DNA of 33,265 nucleotides from CAIJKW01 sp964443365 (GTDB taxonomy: Bacteria; Patescibacteriota; Minisyncoccia; Phycocordibacterales; CAIZLB01): NCBI GenBank assembly GCA_964443365.1, contig CAYUCM010000002.1, positions 1-33,265 of the forward strand, read 5' to 3'. The notes under the pieces are model-generated. The model saw nothing but the letters and a program-made list of their open reading frames with translations. It ran no database searches and was not told the DNA's origin. A program made the position numbers and the translations under genes. Of the stretch, positions 8,394 to 15,951 are shown one piece after another. Each line of letters opens with the position of its first letter. The first letter of the stretch is position 1.

Positions 8394-8413
8394 ACCCTAA
8401 TTTACATAAAAAA

Positions 8414-8444
8414 CACAAAAACACCCCTCTCGGGGTGCTTTTGT
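8414..8444 (-). terminator. Intrinsic terminator of fusA
   Basis: On the minus strand GCACCCC, loop GAGA, GGGGTG is followed by TTTTTGTGTTTTTT, a classic intrinsic terminator about 60 bases after the fusA stop. It shares the 13-mer GGGGTGTTTTTGT with the two terminators at 4358 and 4441. Confidence 0.85.
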
Positions 8445-8504
8445 CAGAATGTATTGCACGTTTTTAGAGAAGTGTCTTGAATACGGCTCTGTTGCTATCT
8501 TTAT

Positions 8505-8705
8505 TTATTTCCTACTCTCCACAATTGTCTTCTCCACATTAGCTGGAACTGTATCGTAGTGATCAAATTCCATACTAACTGAACCTCTTCCTTGTGTCAT
8601 TGATCTGATGTCTGTTGTGTAACCAAACATTTCAGACAATGGAACCATGGCTCTAATAACTTTGATTCCACCTGCTCTATCGTCCATTCCTTCAATTTGT
8701 CCTCT
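8505..8705 (-). repeat. 201-bp direct repeat, copy inside intact fusA
   Basis: Base-for-base identical to 4506-4706 in the same orientation, offset 3999 bases. This copy is the real 3' end of fusA. Identity with no difference, including at third codon positions, means either a recent duplication or continuing gene conversion. Confidence 0.97.
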
Positions 8706-10658
8706 CTTTGACGAAAGTGAACCTGTAACGTCACCCATGAATTGTTCTGGTGTTAACGCTTCAACTTTCATAATAGGCTCAAGAATAACAGGTCTAGCTT
8801 TTCTAGCTGCCTCTTGAAACGCTTGAGAAGCTGCAATTTTGTAAGCAATTTCTGATGAGTCCACATCGTGATATGATCCAAAAGTAAGTTCACAAGATAC
8901 ATTTGTTAGAGGGAAACCAGCAACAATACCTCTTTCCATTGCTTCCTTAACTCCCTTTTCAACTGCTGGGATAAATTCTGCTGGGATAACTCCTCCTTTA
9001 ATAGAATCGATAAATTCAAATCCTTCAGTTCTATGAACGTTCTTAGGAATTTTAGCACCCTCTTCTAGTGGTTCTAGATGCTTAATATTAATCTTAACGT
9101 GACCATATTGTCCCTTACCTCCAGATTGCTTAACATATTTATGCTCTGCTTCTGAAGACCCAAGAATGGTTTCTCTGTATGCGACTTGAGGAGCTCCAAC
9201 ATTAGCCTCGACACTAAACTCTCTTTTCATTCTATCAACCATAATTTCAAGGTGAAGTTCACCCATACCTGAAATAACAGTATCTCCAGTTTCTTGATTT
9301 GAAGAAATTCTAAATGTTGGGTCTTCATCACTCAATTTTTTAAGAGCAACACCCATCTTTTCTTGATCAGCCTTTGTCTTTGGCTCAATTCTTAGAGACA
9401 CAACAGGCTCTGCGAATTTAATAGGATCAAGAATGATTGGATGAGTTTCATCACAGAAAGTATGTGAAGTCTTTGCCTCCTTAAGACCAACAGCGGCAGC
9501 AATTTCTCCAGCATAAACTTTCTTAACTTCTTCACGCTTATTAGCTTGAAGTCTAACAATACGTCCAAGTCTTTCTTTATTTCCTGTTGACGAGTTATAA
9601 ATATATGAACCCGCTTCAATTGTTCCTGAATAAACACGGAAGAAAGTAAGTTGTCCTACGAATGGGTCAGTTTGCAATTTGAATGCAAGAGCTGAAAATG
9701 GTTCTTCATCTGAAGCATGTCTTTCAATTTCTGCTCCTGTTTCTGGATCAATTCCCTTCATTGGAGGAACATCAAGAGGACATGGTAGATAATCAACAAC
9801 AGCATCCAATACTAATTGAACACCCTTGTTCTTTAGAGCTGAACCTGTGAACACTGGGAAAACTTTGTTTGCAATAACTCCCTTTCTTAGAGACGCTTTA
9901 AGCTCGTCAATTGTAAATTCTGCAGACTCGCCATTTTCCAAATATCTGTTCATTAATTCTTCATCAAACTCTACACACTTTTCAACAAGCTCTTGTCTTC
10001 TTAATTTTGCTTCATCAAGCATGTCAGCTGGAATTTCATATTCAACAACTGTACTTCCCATATCTCCTTCAAATTTATAAGCTTTCATCTTTAAAAGATC
10101 TACCATTCCTTCCAAATCTGATTCAAGACCAATTGGAAGTTGCATTCTTATTGCATTCTTATTTAGTCTATCCAAAATTGATTGATATGATCTTTCAAAT
10201 GATGCTCCCATTCTATCCAATTTGTTAATGAAACAAATACGAGGAACATGATATTTATCAGCCTGTCTCCAAACTGTTTCAGATTGAGCCTCAACTCCGG
10301 CAACACCATCAAATACTACAACTCCACCGTCCAAAACTTTAAGAGATCTTTCAACCTCAACTGTAAAGTCTACGTGACCTGGTGTGTCGATAATATTAAA
10401 TCTTTGCATTTGTGACTTATCTGTACCCATGTATGTTGGATTCCAGAAACAAGTAATAGCAGCTGCGGTAATTGTAATACCACGCTCTTTTTCTTGTTCC
10501 ATCCAGTCAGTTACAGCCTCACCTTCATGAACCTCACCAATTTTGTGACTCATTCCTGTGTAATAAAGAACGCGTTCTGATGTTGTTGTTTTTCCCGCAT
10601 CAATGTGAGCGATGATACCAAAGTTACGAACTCGCTCTAATGGATAATCACGATTCAT
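8505..10658 (-). CDS. fusA: Elongation factor G
   Basis: EF-G is the GTPase that drives ribosomal translocation and, with RRF, recycling. The 717-aa protein is complete, with GIIAHIDAGKTTTSERVLYYTG (P-loop), DTPGHVDF (G3), NKLDR (G4), the domain IV loop region (KQSGGKGQYGHVKI) and domain V (RGQIEGMDDRAGG). Order rpsL-rpsG-fusA is the normal str operon. tuf, normally next, lies 4.9 kb further on. The final 201 bases are duplicated at 4506-4706, suggesting that foreign DNA entered fusA and rebuilt its end. Confidence 0.98.
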   Translation of the reverse strand: MNRDYPLERVRNFGIIAHIDAGKTTTSERVLYYTGMSHKIGEVHEGEAVTDWMEQEKERGITITAAAITCFWNPTYMGTDKSQMQRFNIIDTPGHVDFTVEVERSLKVLDGGVVVFDGVAGVEAQSETVWRQADKYHVPRICFINKLDRMGASFERSYQSILDRLNKNAIRMQLPIGLESDLEGMVDLLKMKAYKFEGDMGSTVVEYEIPADMLDEAKLRRQELVEKCVEFDEELMNRYLENGESAEFTIDELKASLRKGVIANKVFPVFTGSALKNKGVQLVLDAVVDYLPCPLDVPPMKGIDPETGAEIERHASDEEPFSALAFKLQTDPFVGQLTFFRVYSGTIEAGSYIYNSSTGNKERLGRIVRLQANKREEVKKVYAGEIAAAVGLKEAKTSHTFCDETHPIILDPIKFAEPVVSLRIEPKTKADQEKMGVALKKLSDEDPTFRISSNQETGDTVISGMGELHLEIMVDRMKREFSVEANVGAPQVAYRETILGSSEAEHKYVKQSGGKGQYGHVKINIKHLEPLEEGAKIPKNVHRTEGFEFIDSIKGGVIPAEFIPAVEKGVKEAMERGIVAGFPLTNVSCELTFGSYHDVDSSEIAYKIAASQAFQEAARKARPVILEPIMKVEALTPEQFMGDVTGSLSSKRGQIEGMDDRAGGIKVIRAMVPLSEMFGYTTDIRSMTQGRGSVSMEFDHYDTVPANVEKTIVESRK

Positions 10659-10697
10659 ATAATATATTTTTTATTTAATAAATACTTTTCTAAATTT

Positions 10698-10727
10698 ATA
10701 ATAGTTCTTATTCTAATTTTGACACAA
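10698..10727 (-). promoter_or_regulatory. Possible internal promoter for fusA
   Basis: Minus strand TTGTGT (10727-10722) and TATTAT (10703-10698) with an 18-base spacer, giving a leader of about 33 bases before fusA at 10658. It lies just after the hairpin that ends rpsG, so fusA may be transcribed separately. The region is very AT-rich, so a chance match is possible. Confidence 0.4.
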
Positions 10728-10748
10728 ATTATTTTTTCGATAAAGCAA

Positions 10749-10772
10749 CAAACCCCAAAAAGTTGGGGTTTG
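10749..10772 (-). terminator. Hairpin after rpsG
   Basis: Perfect 10-bp stem CAAACCCCAA / TTGGGGTTTG with a four-base loop, beginning six bases after the rpsG stop. The minus-strand tail (TTGCTTTATC) is a weak T-tract, so this may be a partial terminator or an mRNA-stabilising hairpin between rpsG and fusA. Confidence 0.6.
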
Positions 10773-10778
10773 AATTGC

Positions 10779-11249
10779 TTACCAAGCAAAGTGAGCGAAG
10801 GCCTTGTTTGCCTCTGCCATCTTGTGTGTGTTTTCCTTCTTTCTTACTGCCTCTCCTTCATTCTTTGAAGCTGCAATAATTTCATCTGCTAGTTTTAAAT
10901 GAATAGCTTTTCCTTTCTTTGCACGAGCAGCATCAATAATCCAGTTCATAGATAGAAATGATCTTCTCTCAGCTCTAACTTCTCTTGGAACTTGGTAGTT
11001 TGCTCCTCCCACTCTTCTTGAACGAACTTCAACTTGAGGGGCAGCATTCTTAAGTGCGGTTTCAAAAATCTCTATTGGATTTTCTGTTGCCGCCATTTCC
11101 TTGATTGCATCAAAGGTCTTGTAAACTATTTTTGTTGCAGTTTCTTTCTTTCCACTCCACATTATGTAGTTGATGAATTTAGAAACCACATCAGACTTAT
11201 ATTTAATATCAGGTTTTATTACAACCTTCTTTTTTAATTTTCTTCGCAT
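10779..11249 (-). CDS. rpsG: 30S ribosomal protein S7
   Basis: S7 nucleates assembly of the 30S head and contacts the E-site tRNA. The 156-aa protein has normal length and family segments: SKFINYIMWSGKKETATKIVY, ALKNAAPQVEVRSRRVGGANY, VPREVRAERRSFLSMNWII and the C-terminal NKAFAHFAW. It lies between rpsL and fusA, the classical str operon position. The gap to rpsL is 151 bases, long for this genome; I see only weak hairpins (around 11312) and no gene in it. Confidence 0.97.
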   Translation of the reverse strand: MRRKLKKKVVIKPDIKYKSDVVSKFINYIMWSGKKETATKIVYKTFDAIKEMAATENPIEIFETALKNAAPQVEVRSRRVGGANYQVPREVRAERRSFLSMNWIIDAARAKKGKAIHLKLADEIIAASKNEGEAVRKKENTHKMAEANKAFAHFAW

Positions 11250-11400
11250 GTTCTGTAATTAACGTAATTTTGATAATTTTATTTATAATACGCGATTCAT
11301 AGATTTTATTCAGACACTTGGCCGCTTTGCCAAATGCTTACTCTACAAATCATTTAGTACGATAGTACAAAGCAGGGCGCTCCTACTTTTTGCAGTTATT

Positions 11401-11817
11401 TTATTTACCTGCCTTTGGGCGCTTAGCACCGTAAGCTGAACGTTGTTTTCTACGCTTATCAACACCTGCACAGTCTAACTTTCCTCTAACAACGGTATAT
11501 CTAATACCTACGTCCTTTACACGTCCACCTCTTAGAAGAACAACTGAGTGCTCTTGCAAGTTGTGACCCATGCCTGGGATATAAGCAGTAACTTCCATAC
11601 CATTTGTAAGACGAACTCTAGCAATCTTTCTGATAGCTGAGTTAGGCTTTTTAGGTGTCTTAGTTGTAACCTTTGTACATACTCCTCTTTTGAATGATGA
11701 ATCATAGAAAATAGGCTTATTCTTCAAAGTGTTAAAACCACGAGTAAGGGCAATAGCCTTACTCTTTTTGCGTGCTTTTGAACGATTCTTCTTAACTAAT
11801 TGATTTAAAGTTGGCAT
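11401..11817 (-). CDS. rpsL: 30S ribosomal protein S12 with shortened decoding loop
   Basis: S12 is at the decoding centre and sets translational accuracy; mutations give streptomycin resistance. The 138-aa protein matches the longer Gram-positive-type S12, with KRGVCTKVTTKTPKKPNSA (Lys at the classic resistance site) and GHNLQEHSVVLLRGGRVKD. The usual VKDLPGVRYH reads VKDVGIRYT: the Pro at E. coli position 90 is deleted, while the Lys and the methylthiolated Asp equivalent remain (K101, D102 here). Starts MPTLNQLVKK as expected. First gene of the str operon. Confidence 0.97.
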   Translation of the reverse strand: MPTLNQLVKKNRSKARKKSKAIALTRGFNTLKNKPIFYDSSFKRGVCTKVTTKTPKKPNSAIRKIARVRLTNGMEVTAYIPGMGHNLQEHSVVLLRGGRVKDVGIRYTVVRGKLDCAGVDKRRKQRSAYGAKRPKAGK

Positions 11818-11901
11818 ACTTAAATTTACGAGCGTATATAAAATACACTAGTTGACATAGACTACTATATATAGGTGTGAAATGCAAGGTTTTGATTCAC
11901 T

Positions 11902-11928
11902 AATCTATAACCCCAAAAGTTTTAGATT
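11902..11928. repeat. AT-rich inverted repeat upstream of rpsL
   Basis: AATCTATAAC, a seven-base loop, then GTTTTAGATT: a 10-bp stem with one mismatch, about 85 bases upstream of rpsL. It could be a leader hairpin if the rpsL transcript starts before it; no convincing promoter was found to decide this. Confidence 0.45.
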
Positions 11929-11933
11929 AATAC

Positions 11934-11966
11934 ACAAAAGACCCCTATATACAATGGGTCTTTTGT
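11934..11966 (-). terminator. Terminator of the binding-protein gene
   Basis: An 11-bp perfect stem ACAAAAGACCC / GGGTCTTTTGT lies 29 bases after the stop at 11995. The T run is part of the stem on both strands. It separates the binding-protein gene from the ribosomal operon downstream. Confidence 0.65.
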
Positions 11967-11994
11967 TACCTTATATCGATTTTACCCTATGCTC

Positions 11995-13107
11995 TTATTC
12001 CACAACCGTCACCGCCTTACCGTTTACAACTCTTTTGATTACATATGGTTTTGTAAAAGCTCTTAGTCCATCAGACTTCAAATGACCTGACATTCCATCA
12101 TATTCTTTAATTGAAGCCATATAATCCTTAACTTTATCGGGATCAGTACTTTTTGTGGCATTCATTGCTTGCGCGATCATCATTACAGCATCGTAGGCGG
12201 AGTCGGCGCCTATTTGTATTTCTCTATTGTAAGCAACCTTATAGCGTTGTTCAAATTCTTTAGTTGGAGTTAGTGAAACTGGAAAGGTTAAACCTTCACA
12301 AGAACCCTTACAGTTAGCAATTAGCGTATTGTCTATATTTTCAGAAAATACCGGTAAATCAATATTTATATCGTCGATTTGATTCATTATTACATCAAAC
12401 AAGCTATAACCAGCAACTGTCACTATTACAGCATCGATTGACTGATCTTGTTTAATTTTCATAGCCCCTGTTCTGATATCCTTTTCTTCGACATTGGGCT
12501 CGTATATAAATGAAACCTTACCACCAAGCTGAGTAAATCTATCCTTAAAGTTCTTGGTCTGATCCTGAACCCATACATCATTAGCTCCGATTATTGCCAC
12601 ATTTCTATGTCCTTTTTTGTAAACGATATCAGCCAGATCTCTTGAGAGTAGAAAGTCATGTTGATAAACGTTGAAAATGTATGGATTAGCCTCATTAAAC
12701 TCCTTAACGCCAAGAGAAGGTGAGACCAAAACCACCTTCTTTTGTTGTGCCAAATCAGTCAGCGCTAAACCTTGATTAGACCAGTTTGTACCTATAATGA
12801 AATTTACTTTATGATAATCAGTTAATTTATTAAAGGCACTTATTGTAGAAATTGGACTTATTTCCGTATCTTCATATTTTGCAACAACCTTTTTACCCAT
12901 AATGCCGCCATCATCGTTAATATCCTTTATGGCCAATTCCATACCGTTTTTTGAAGATTCCCCCCAAGAAGCAGCGTCACCACTTAGTATCAAAGCGCCT
13001 CCGATTACTATCTCATCAGTGTTTTGAACATCAGATGTTTTGTCGTTAAACACCACAACAAGACAAACGACTATGAATATCGAAATAATTGCTATATATT
13101 TTTTCAT
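11995..13107 (-). CDS. Amino-acid-type ABC periplasmic-binding protein, orphan
   Basis: The 370-aa protein resembles the LivJ/LivK class (type 1 periplasmic-binding fold, Peripla_BP_6), which binds branched-chain amino acids or related ligands. Diagnostic segments are IVIGGALILSGDAASWGESS (first strand and ligand loop), NGMELAIKDINDDGGIMGKKV and ADSAYDAVMMIAQAM. A single hydrophobic segment (residues 4-21) acts as signal or membrane anchor; its Cys15 is buried in the hydrophobic stretch, not a good lipobox. No permease or ATPase gene is in the window, so it may serve a distant transporter or act as a sensor. The divergent neighbour is a TrmB-type regulator. Confidence 0.88.
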   Translation of the reverse strand: MKKYIAIISIFIVVCLVVVFNDKTSDVQNTDEIVIGGALILSGDAASWGESSKNGMELAIKDINDDGGIMGKKVVAKYEDTEISPISTISAFNKLTDYHKVNFIIGTNWSNQGLALTDLAQQKKVVLVSPSLGVKEFNEANPYIFNVYQHDFLLSRDLADIVYKKGHRNVAIIGANDVWVQDQTKNFKDRFTQLGGKVSFIYEPNVEEKDIRTGAMKIKQDQSIDAVIVTVAGYSLFDVIMNQIDDINIDLPVFSENIDNTLIANCKGSCEGLTFPVSLTPTKEFEQRYKVAYNREIQIGADSAYDAVMMIAQAMNATKSTDPDKVKDYMASIKEYDGMSGHLKSDGLRAFTKPYVIKRVVNGKAVTVVE

Positions 13108-13128
13108 GGCTTTATTTAATGTTAAATT

Positions 13129-13178
13129 ATTAATAAGTATTGACGTATTAATAGTATATGTTATGTTATTTTAGTCAA
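13129..13178 (-). promoter_or_regulatory. Promoter of the binding-protein gene with palindrome
   Basis: Minus strand TTGACT (13178-13173) and TACTAT (13156-13151), 16-base spacer; start expected near 13144, leader about 37 bases. An inverted repeat ATTAATA-N10-TATTAAT (13129-13152) overlaps the -10 box and start point, a natural place for a repressor. The regulator gene next door is the obvious candidate (inference). Confidence 0.55.
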
Positions 13179-13220
13179 AACACCATGCACATTCTATGCT
13201 TATTTATGTACAAATTAGCA

Positions 13221-13240
13221 ATATATATAGCCATATATAT
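13221..13240. promoter_or_regulatory. Palindrome next to the TrmB-type promoter
   Basis: ATATATAT-AGCC-ATATATAT is a perfect 8-bp-arm inverted repeat ending three bases before the -35 box of the regulator gene. Candidate autoregulatory operator; low sequence complexity weakens the case. Confidence 0.4.
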
Positions 13241-13243
13241 GTG

Positions 13244-13272
13244 TTGACACGCTACCAACAACAAAGTACAAT
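13244..13272 (+). promoter_or_regulatory. Leaderless promoter of the TrmB-type gene
   Basis: TTGACA (13244-13249), 17-base spacer, TACAAT (13267-13272). The ATG at 13279 begins exactly seven bases after the -10 box, where transcription should start, so the mRNA is predicted to be leaderless. No Shine-Dalgarno is present. Confidence 0.75.
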
Positions 13273-13278
13273 ACAAGT

Positions 13279-14043
13279 ATGATTTTAAGTATTTTAAAAG
13301 ATCTTGGGTTTTCAGAAAAAGAAGCAACAATATATCAAACCATATATGAACAGGGACACATAAATCCCTCTCAAATATCAGTGTCTACAGGTATCAACAG
13401 ATCTACCGTATATAGTGTACTCAAAGATCTGACAGACAAAGGGGTTGTGAGTGAAGACCACACAAAAAAACAAACCATGTTTATTGCCCTACCATTAAAC
13501 AGTTTGGAGAATATGATTAATCGAGAAGAGCGACTACTTCAAGAAAAACGACTACTTGTTGAACAGGCCGTAAAAGAACTTATTAAATTAGACCGGAAAA
13601 CTTCTATATCCGAACCGAAGATGACTTTCGTATTTGAAGAAAATTTTAATGATTTTTTATACCAACAAACACCAGAATGGAATAAAAGCACCATGAGACG
13701 AGGTGGTATATGGTGGGGATTTCAAAGTCCAAGCTTTGCCAAAACTTATCAAAAGTGGATAGATTGGTTCTGGAAAGAATCCGCGGATGAGAGATTAATA
13801 CTAAAAATACTCACAAATGAATCCATTATAGAAAATGAAATGGAAAAAAGAGGTTATAACAGAAGACTTATTAGATATTGGAACGGTGGATCCAATTTTA
13901 CCGCCTCTACTTGGATAAGCGGTGATTATATAATTATGGCTATGACAGATCAAAAGCCACACTATCTCGTACAAATACACGATGAGGTCTTGGCTCATAA
14001 CATGAGAGAAATGTTTAAGGGATTATGGGAGATAAATAACTAA
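13279..14043 (+). CDS. TrmB-family transcriptional regulator
   Basis: The 254-aa protein has an N-terminal winged helix (residues 1 to about 75): LKDLGFSEKEATIYQTIYEQG then INPSQISVSTGINRSTVYSVLKDLTDKGVV, the arrangement typical of TrmB regulators. A charged helix follows (about 83-108, EERLLQEKRLLVEQAVKELI), probably a dimerising coiled coil. The C-terminal half contains GGIWWGFQSP and WIDWFWKES and is probably the ligand-sensing domain. It diverges from the binding-protein gene and probably controls it. Its stop overlaps the convergent protease gene by four bases. Confidence 0.85.
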   Translation: MILSILKDLGFSEKEATIYQTIYEQGHINPSQISVSTGINRSTVYSVLKDLTDKGVVSEDHTKKQTMFIALPLNSLENMINREERLLQEKRLLVEQAVKELIKLDRKTSISEPKMTFVFEENFNDFLYQQTPEWNKSTMRRGGIWWGFQSPSFAKTYQKWIDWFWKESADERLILKILTNESIIENEMEKRGYNRRLIRYWNGGSNFTASTWISGDYIIMAMTDQKPHYLVQIHDEVLAHNMREMFKGLWEINN

Positions 14044-14651
14044 ACCCCCATTATCAAACGGGCGGCAAAATAAACAACGGGCACAATTAACTGCCACAAG
14101 AATAAAACAAACAATAGAGCAAATAATAGACCATATCTTTCTAGAGCATTCATTAGATATCTGCCACCCTGTGGTAAAACAGCGGATAATATGCGAGAAC
14201 CATCAAGTGGCGGTATCGGCACTAGATTAAAAATAGCAAGCACCAAATTGGTCAAAACTACTATTTGAAGGGCTAGAATAGCGGGATCTGGCATTATCGT
14301 TCCAAAAAACCTTATTGAAAGACCTGCTATTACAGCTATTATTATATTAGATAGGGGTCCAGCAAAAGCCACAAGCGCCTCGCCCTTTTTGCCTGATTTT
14401 AAGGCATTAAAATTAACCGGCACAGGTTTTGCCCACCCTAATATGATTCCACCAGGTAAAATGGCACAAATTAAGGGTAGAATTATAGAGCCAAAGGGGT
14501 CTATGTGTTTTATTGGGTTTAAGGTTAATCTACCCATTAATTTGGCAGTCTGATCACCCTGGCTTAATGCCGCCATTCCATGAGCCACCTCATGAACCAC
14601 CACTGAAAATACTAAAATTGCGATTGATATGATTATTGTTGCTATGTCCAT
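14040..14651 (-). CDS. M50-family site-2-type membrane metalloprotease
   Basis: Intramembrane zinc protease of the M50/S2P class, the short type with no PDZ domain. HEVAH near the N-terminus (VVVHEVAHGMAALSQGD) is the HExxH zinc site, and NLVPIPPLDGSRIL is the third-ligand NxxPxPPLDG motif. Several hydrophobic helices follow (LPLICAILPGGIILG, IIIAVIAGLSI, LLFALLFVLFLWQL). I chose the ATG at 14651 (MDIATIIIS); an upstream ATG at 14714 would place 21 non-family residues over the divergent rpmB start. An extended -10 ends seven bases before 14651. Confidence 0.88.
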   Translation of the reverse strand: MDIATIIISIAILVFSVVVHEVAHGMAALSQGDQTAKLMGRLTLNPIKHIDPFGSIILPLICAILPGGIILGWAKPVPVNFNALKSGKKGEALVAFAGPLSNIIIAVIAGLSIRFFGTIMPDPAILALQIVVLTNLVLAIFNLVPIPPLDGSRILSAVLPQGGRYLMNALERYGLLFALLFVLFLWQLIVPVVYFAARLIMGV

Positions 14652-14657
14652 AGAATT

Positions 14658-14666
14658 ATGATAACA
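14658..14666 (-). promoter_or_regulatory. Extended -10, leaderless promoter of the M50 gene
   Basis: Minus strand TGTTATCAT (14666-14658): TG, one base, TATCAT, then six bases to the ATG at 14651. Predicted start point coincides with the start codon. It lies in the 26-base gap between this gene and divergent rpmB. Confidence 0.55.
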
Positions 14667-14677
14667 TGCCAACACAT

Positions 14678-14920
14678 ATGGCAAAAGTTTGCGCAATAAC
14701 AAAAAAGAGTTCACTTAACATGGGCGGGTACTCAAACCGTACTCGTGCTACTCAATTCAACCCAGTTGGAATGAGACGTAGGTATGCAAATCTTCAAAAG
14801 AAACGCATCTACATTCCTGAACTTAAAAAGACTGTAACACTTACTCTATCAACTAGAGCAATTAAGACTATTCAAAAGAATGGGGCTTTCGTTACACTTA
14901 AAAAAGCTGGATTACTATAA
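14678..14920 (+). CDS. rpmB: 50S ribosomal protein L28
   Basis: L28 is a small large-subunit protein. The 80-aa product starts MAKVCAITKKSS, equivalent to MSRVCQVTGKRP in E. coli, and ends with the L28 pattern VTLTLSTRAIKTIQKNGAFVTLKKAGLL, with NLQKKRIYI for the NLxxxRFW segment. An upstream ATG at 14666 adds MPTH and is less likely by alignment. Stand-alone gene, transcribed divergently from the M50 gene across 26 bases. No Shine-Dalgarno sequence. Confidence 0.93.
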   Translation: MAKVCAITKKSSLNMGGYSNRTRATQFNPVGMRRRYANLQKKRIYIPELKKTVTLTLSTRAIKTIQKNGAFVTLKKAGLL

Positions 14921-14937
14921 TTAAACAACAGCTGAGG

Positions 14938-15927
14938 TCAATCCGCATTTGAGCTGATGACATCACCAAAATACACCGTGCCCTCTGTGGTGCGGTGTAT
15001 TTTGGTTTTAGGAAAAACCTCTTGAAACATTTCTTCAATCTCTTTGCTTGGATGTTTGTATCTATTATTTTTTCCATAAGAAAATATTACATCTGTAGGA
15101 TTTATTTTTTTAACGAACTCCTCCGCCGATGAAGTCTTAGATCCATGATGCCCCGCCTTTAATATATTTTGACGAATACTCATGTCATTGAAAATTGTTT
15201 TTACAAACCCATTCTCAATCATGTTGTCTACCAGAACTTTTTCTATCTTAATGGGTGCATCTGCCATTAATAGAAAATTCTTATCAAATGTTTTAAAAGA
15301 AGAAACCGCAGAGAAAAAATTATTATCCTCTATTTCTTTTTTGCTAAACAAGGGTGCATCAAAAACATTTTCAGAAAGCATGCCGGGTGATAAAAAATCC
15401 AAACTTTCATTTTCAGAAAATTGTAAATTAACCCCAGCAAAAACAGGAAGTGTTTTGTTAAAGTTTTGTAAAGTTAAAAGCCCGTCCTCTCGCAAAAAAT
15501 AAATTGGCGAATGTAACACCAACCCAATATTAAAATGCTTTACCAAACTTACAACATCGCCATCATGATCAGCGTCTGGATGTGTGAGTATCAAGATATC
15601 AATTCTTTTTATATCATCACTCAAAATCTTTTTAAGCTCTGGAATTAATTTTCCAAGAGGAGAACCTGTATCAATTAGAATAATCTGTTTCTGTTTTGTA
15701 ATTATTAAAATAGAATCCCCTTGTCCAACATTTAAAAAGTAGACGCCAGTTTTAATTTCAAGCCCAGCCCCAAATTGAGAAATTGCAATATTGATGCTAC
15801 TTATGAAAATCGCCAATAAAAATATGCCAGCAAAAAATAATACCTTCCCATGATATAATAGACGAACACCGAACATATACAAGGTGTCCAAAATTTTCAA
15901 AATTATCATTATTATTTTATCAATCAT
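14938..15927 (-). CDS. ComEC/Rec2-type metallo-beta-lactamase protein, membrane-anchored
   Basis: The 329-aa protein has a hydrophobic helix (about 29-50, VLFFAGIFLLAIFISS) and then a metallo-beta-lactamase domain of the kind at the C-terminus of ComEC: GVYFLNVGQGDSILI, LIDTGSP, LTHPDADHDGD (H116, D118, D120, H121) and GHHGSKTSS (about 262). In many competence systems this domain is fused to the ComEC channel; here it is a separate protein, with the channel 750 bases away. Likely cuts or processes the non-transferred DNA strand outside the cytoplasm (inference). Ends in TGA, which shows UGA is a stop in this genome. Confidence 0.87.
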   Translation of the reverse strand: MIDKIIMIILKILDTLYMFGVRLLYHGKVLFFAGIFLLAIFISSINIAISQFGAGLEIKTGVYFLNVGQGDSILIITKQKQIILIDTGSPLGKLIPELKKILSDDIKRIDILILTHPDADHDGDVVSLVKHFNIGLVLHSPIYFLREDGLLTLQNFNKTLPVFAGVNLQFSENESLDFLSPGMLSENVFDAPLFSKKEIEDNNFFSAVSSFKTFDKNFLLMADAPIKIEKVLVDNMIENGFVKTIFNDMSIRQNILKAGHHGSKTSSAEEFVKKINPTDVIFSYGKNNRYKHPSKEIEEMFQEVFPKTKIHRTTEGTVYFGDVISSNAD

Positions 15928-15951
15928 TATTTAATTTATTACCCCATCAAC

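Noticed and set aside
11250..11400. Small gene or RNA between rpsL and rpsG
   Set aside because: Only a weak TTGGC/GCCAA stem and a duplicated GTAC motif; no ORF of useful size and no recognisable RNA fold.
14938..15927. Possible UGA recoding (Gly), as in some CPR lineages
   Set aside because: TGA ends the ComEC-type hydrolase gene in a sensible place and no conserved protein here contains in-frame TGA, so UGA is a normal stop.
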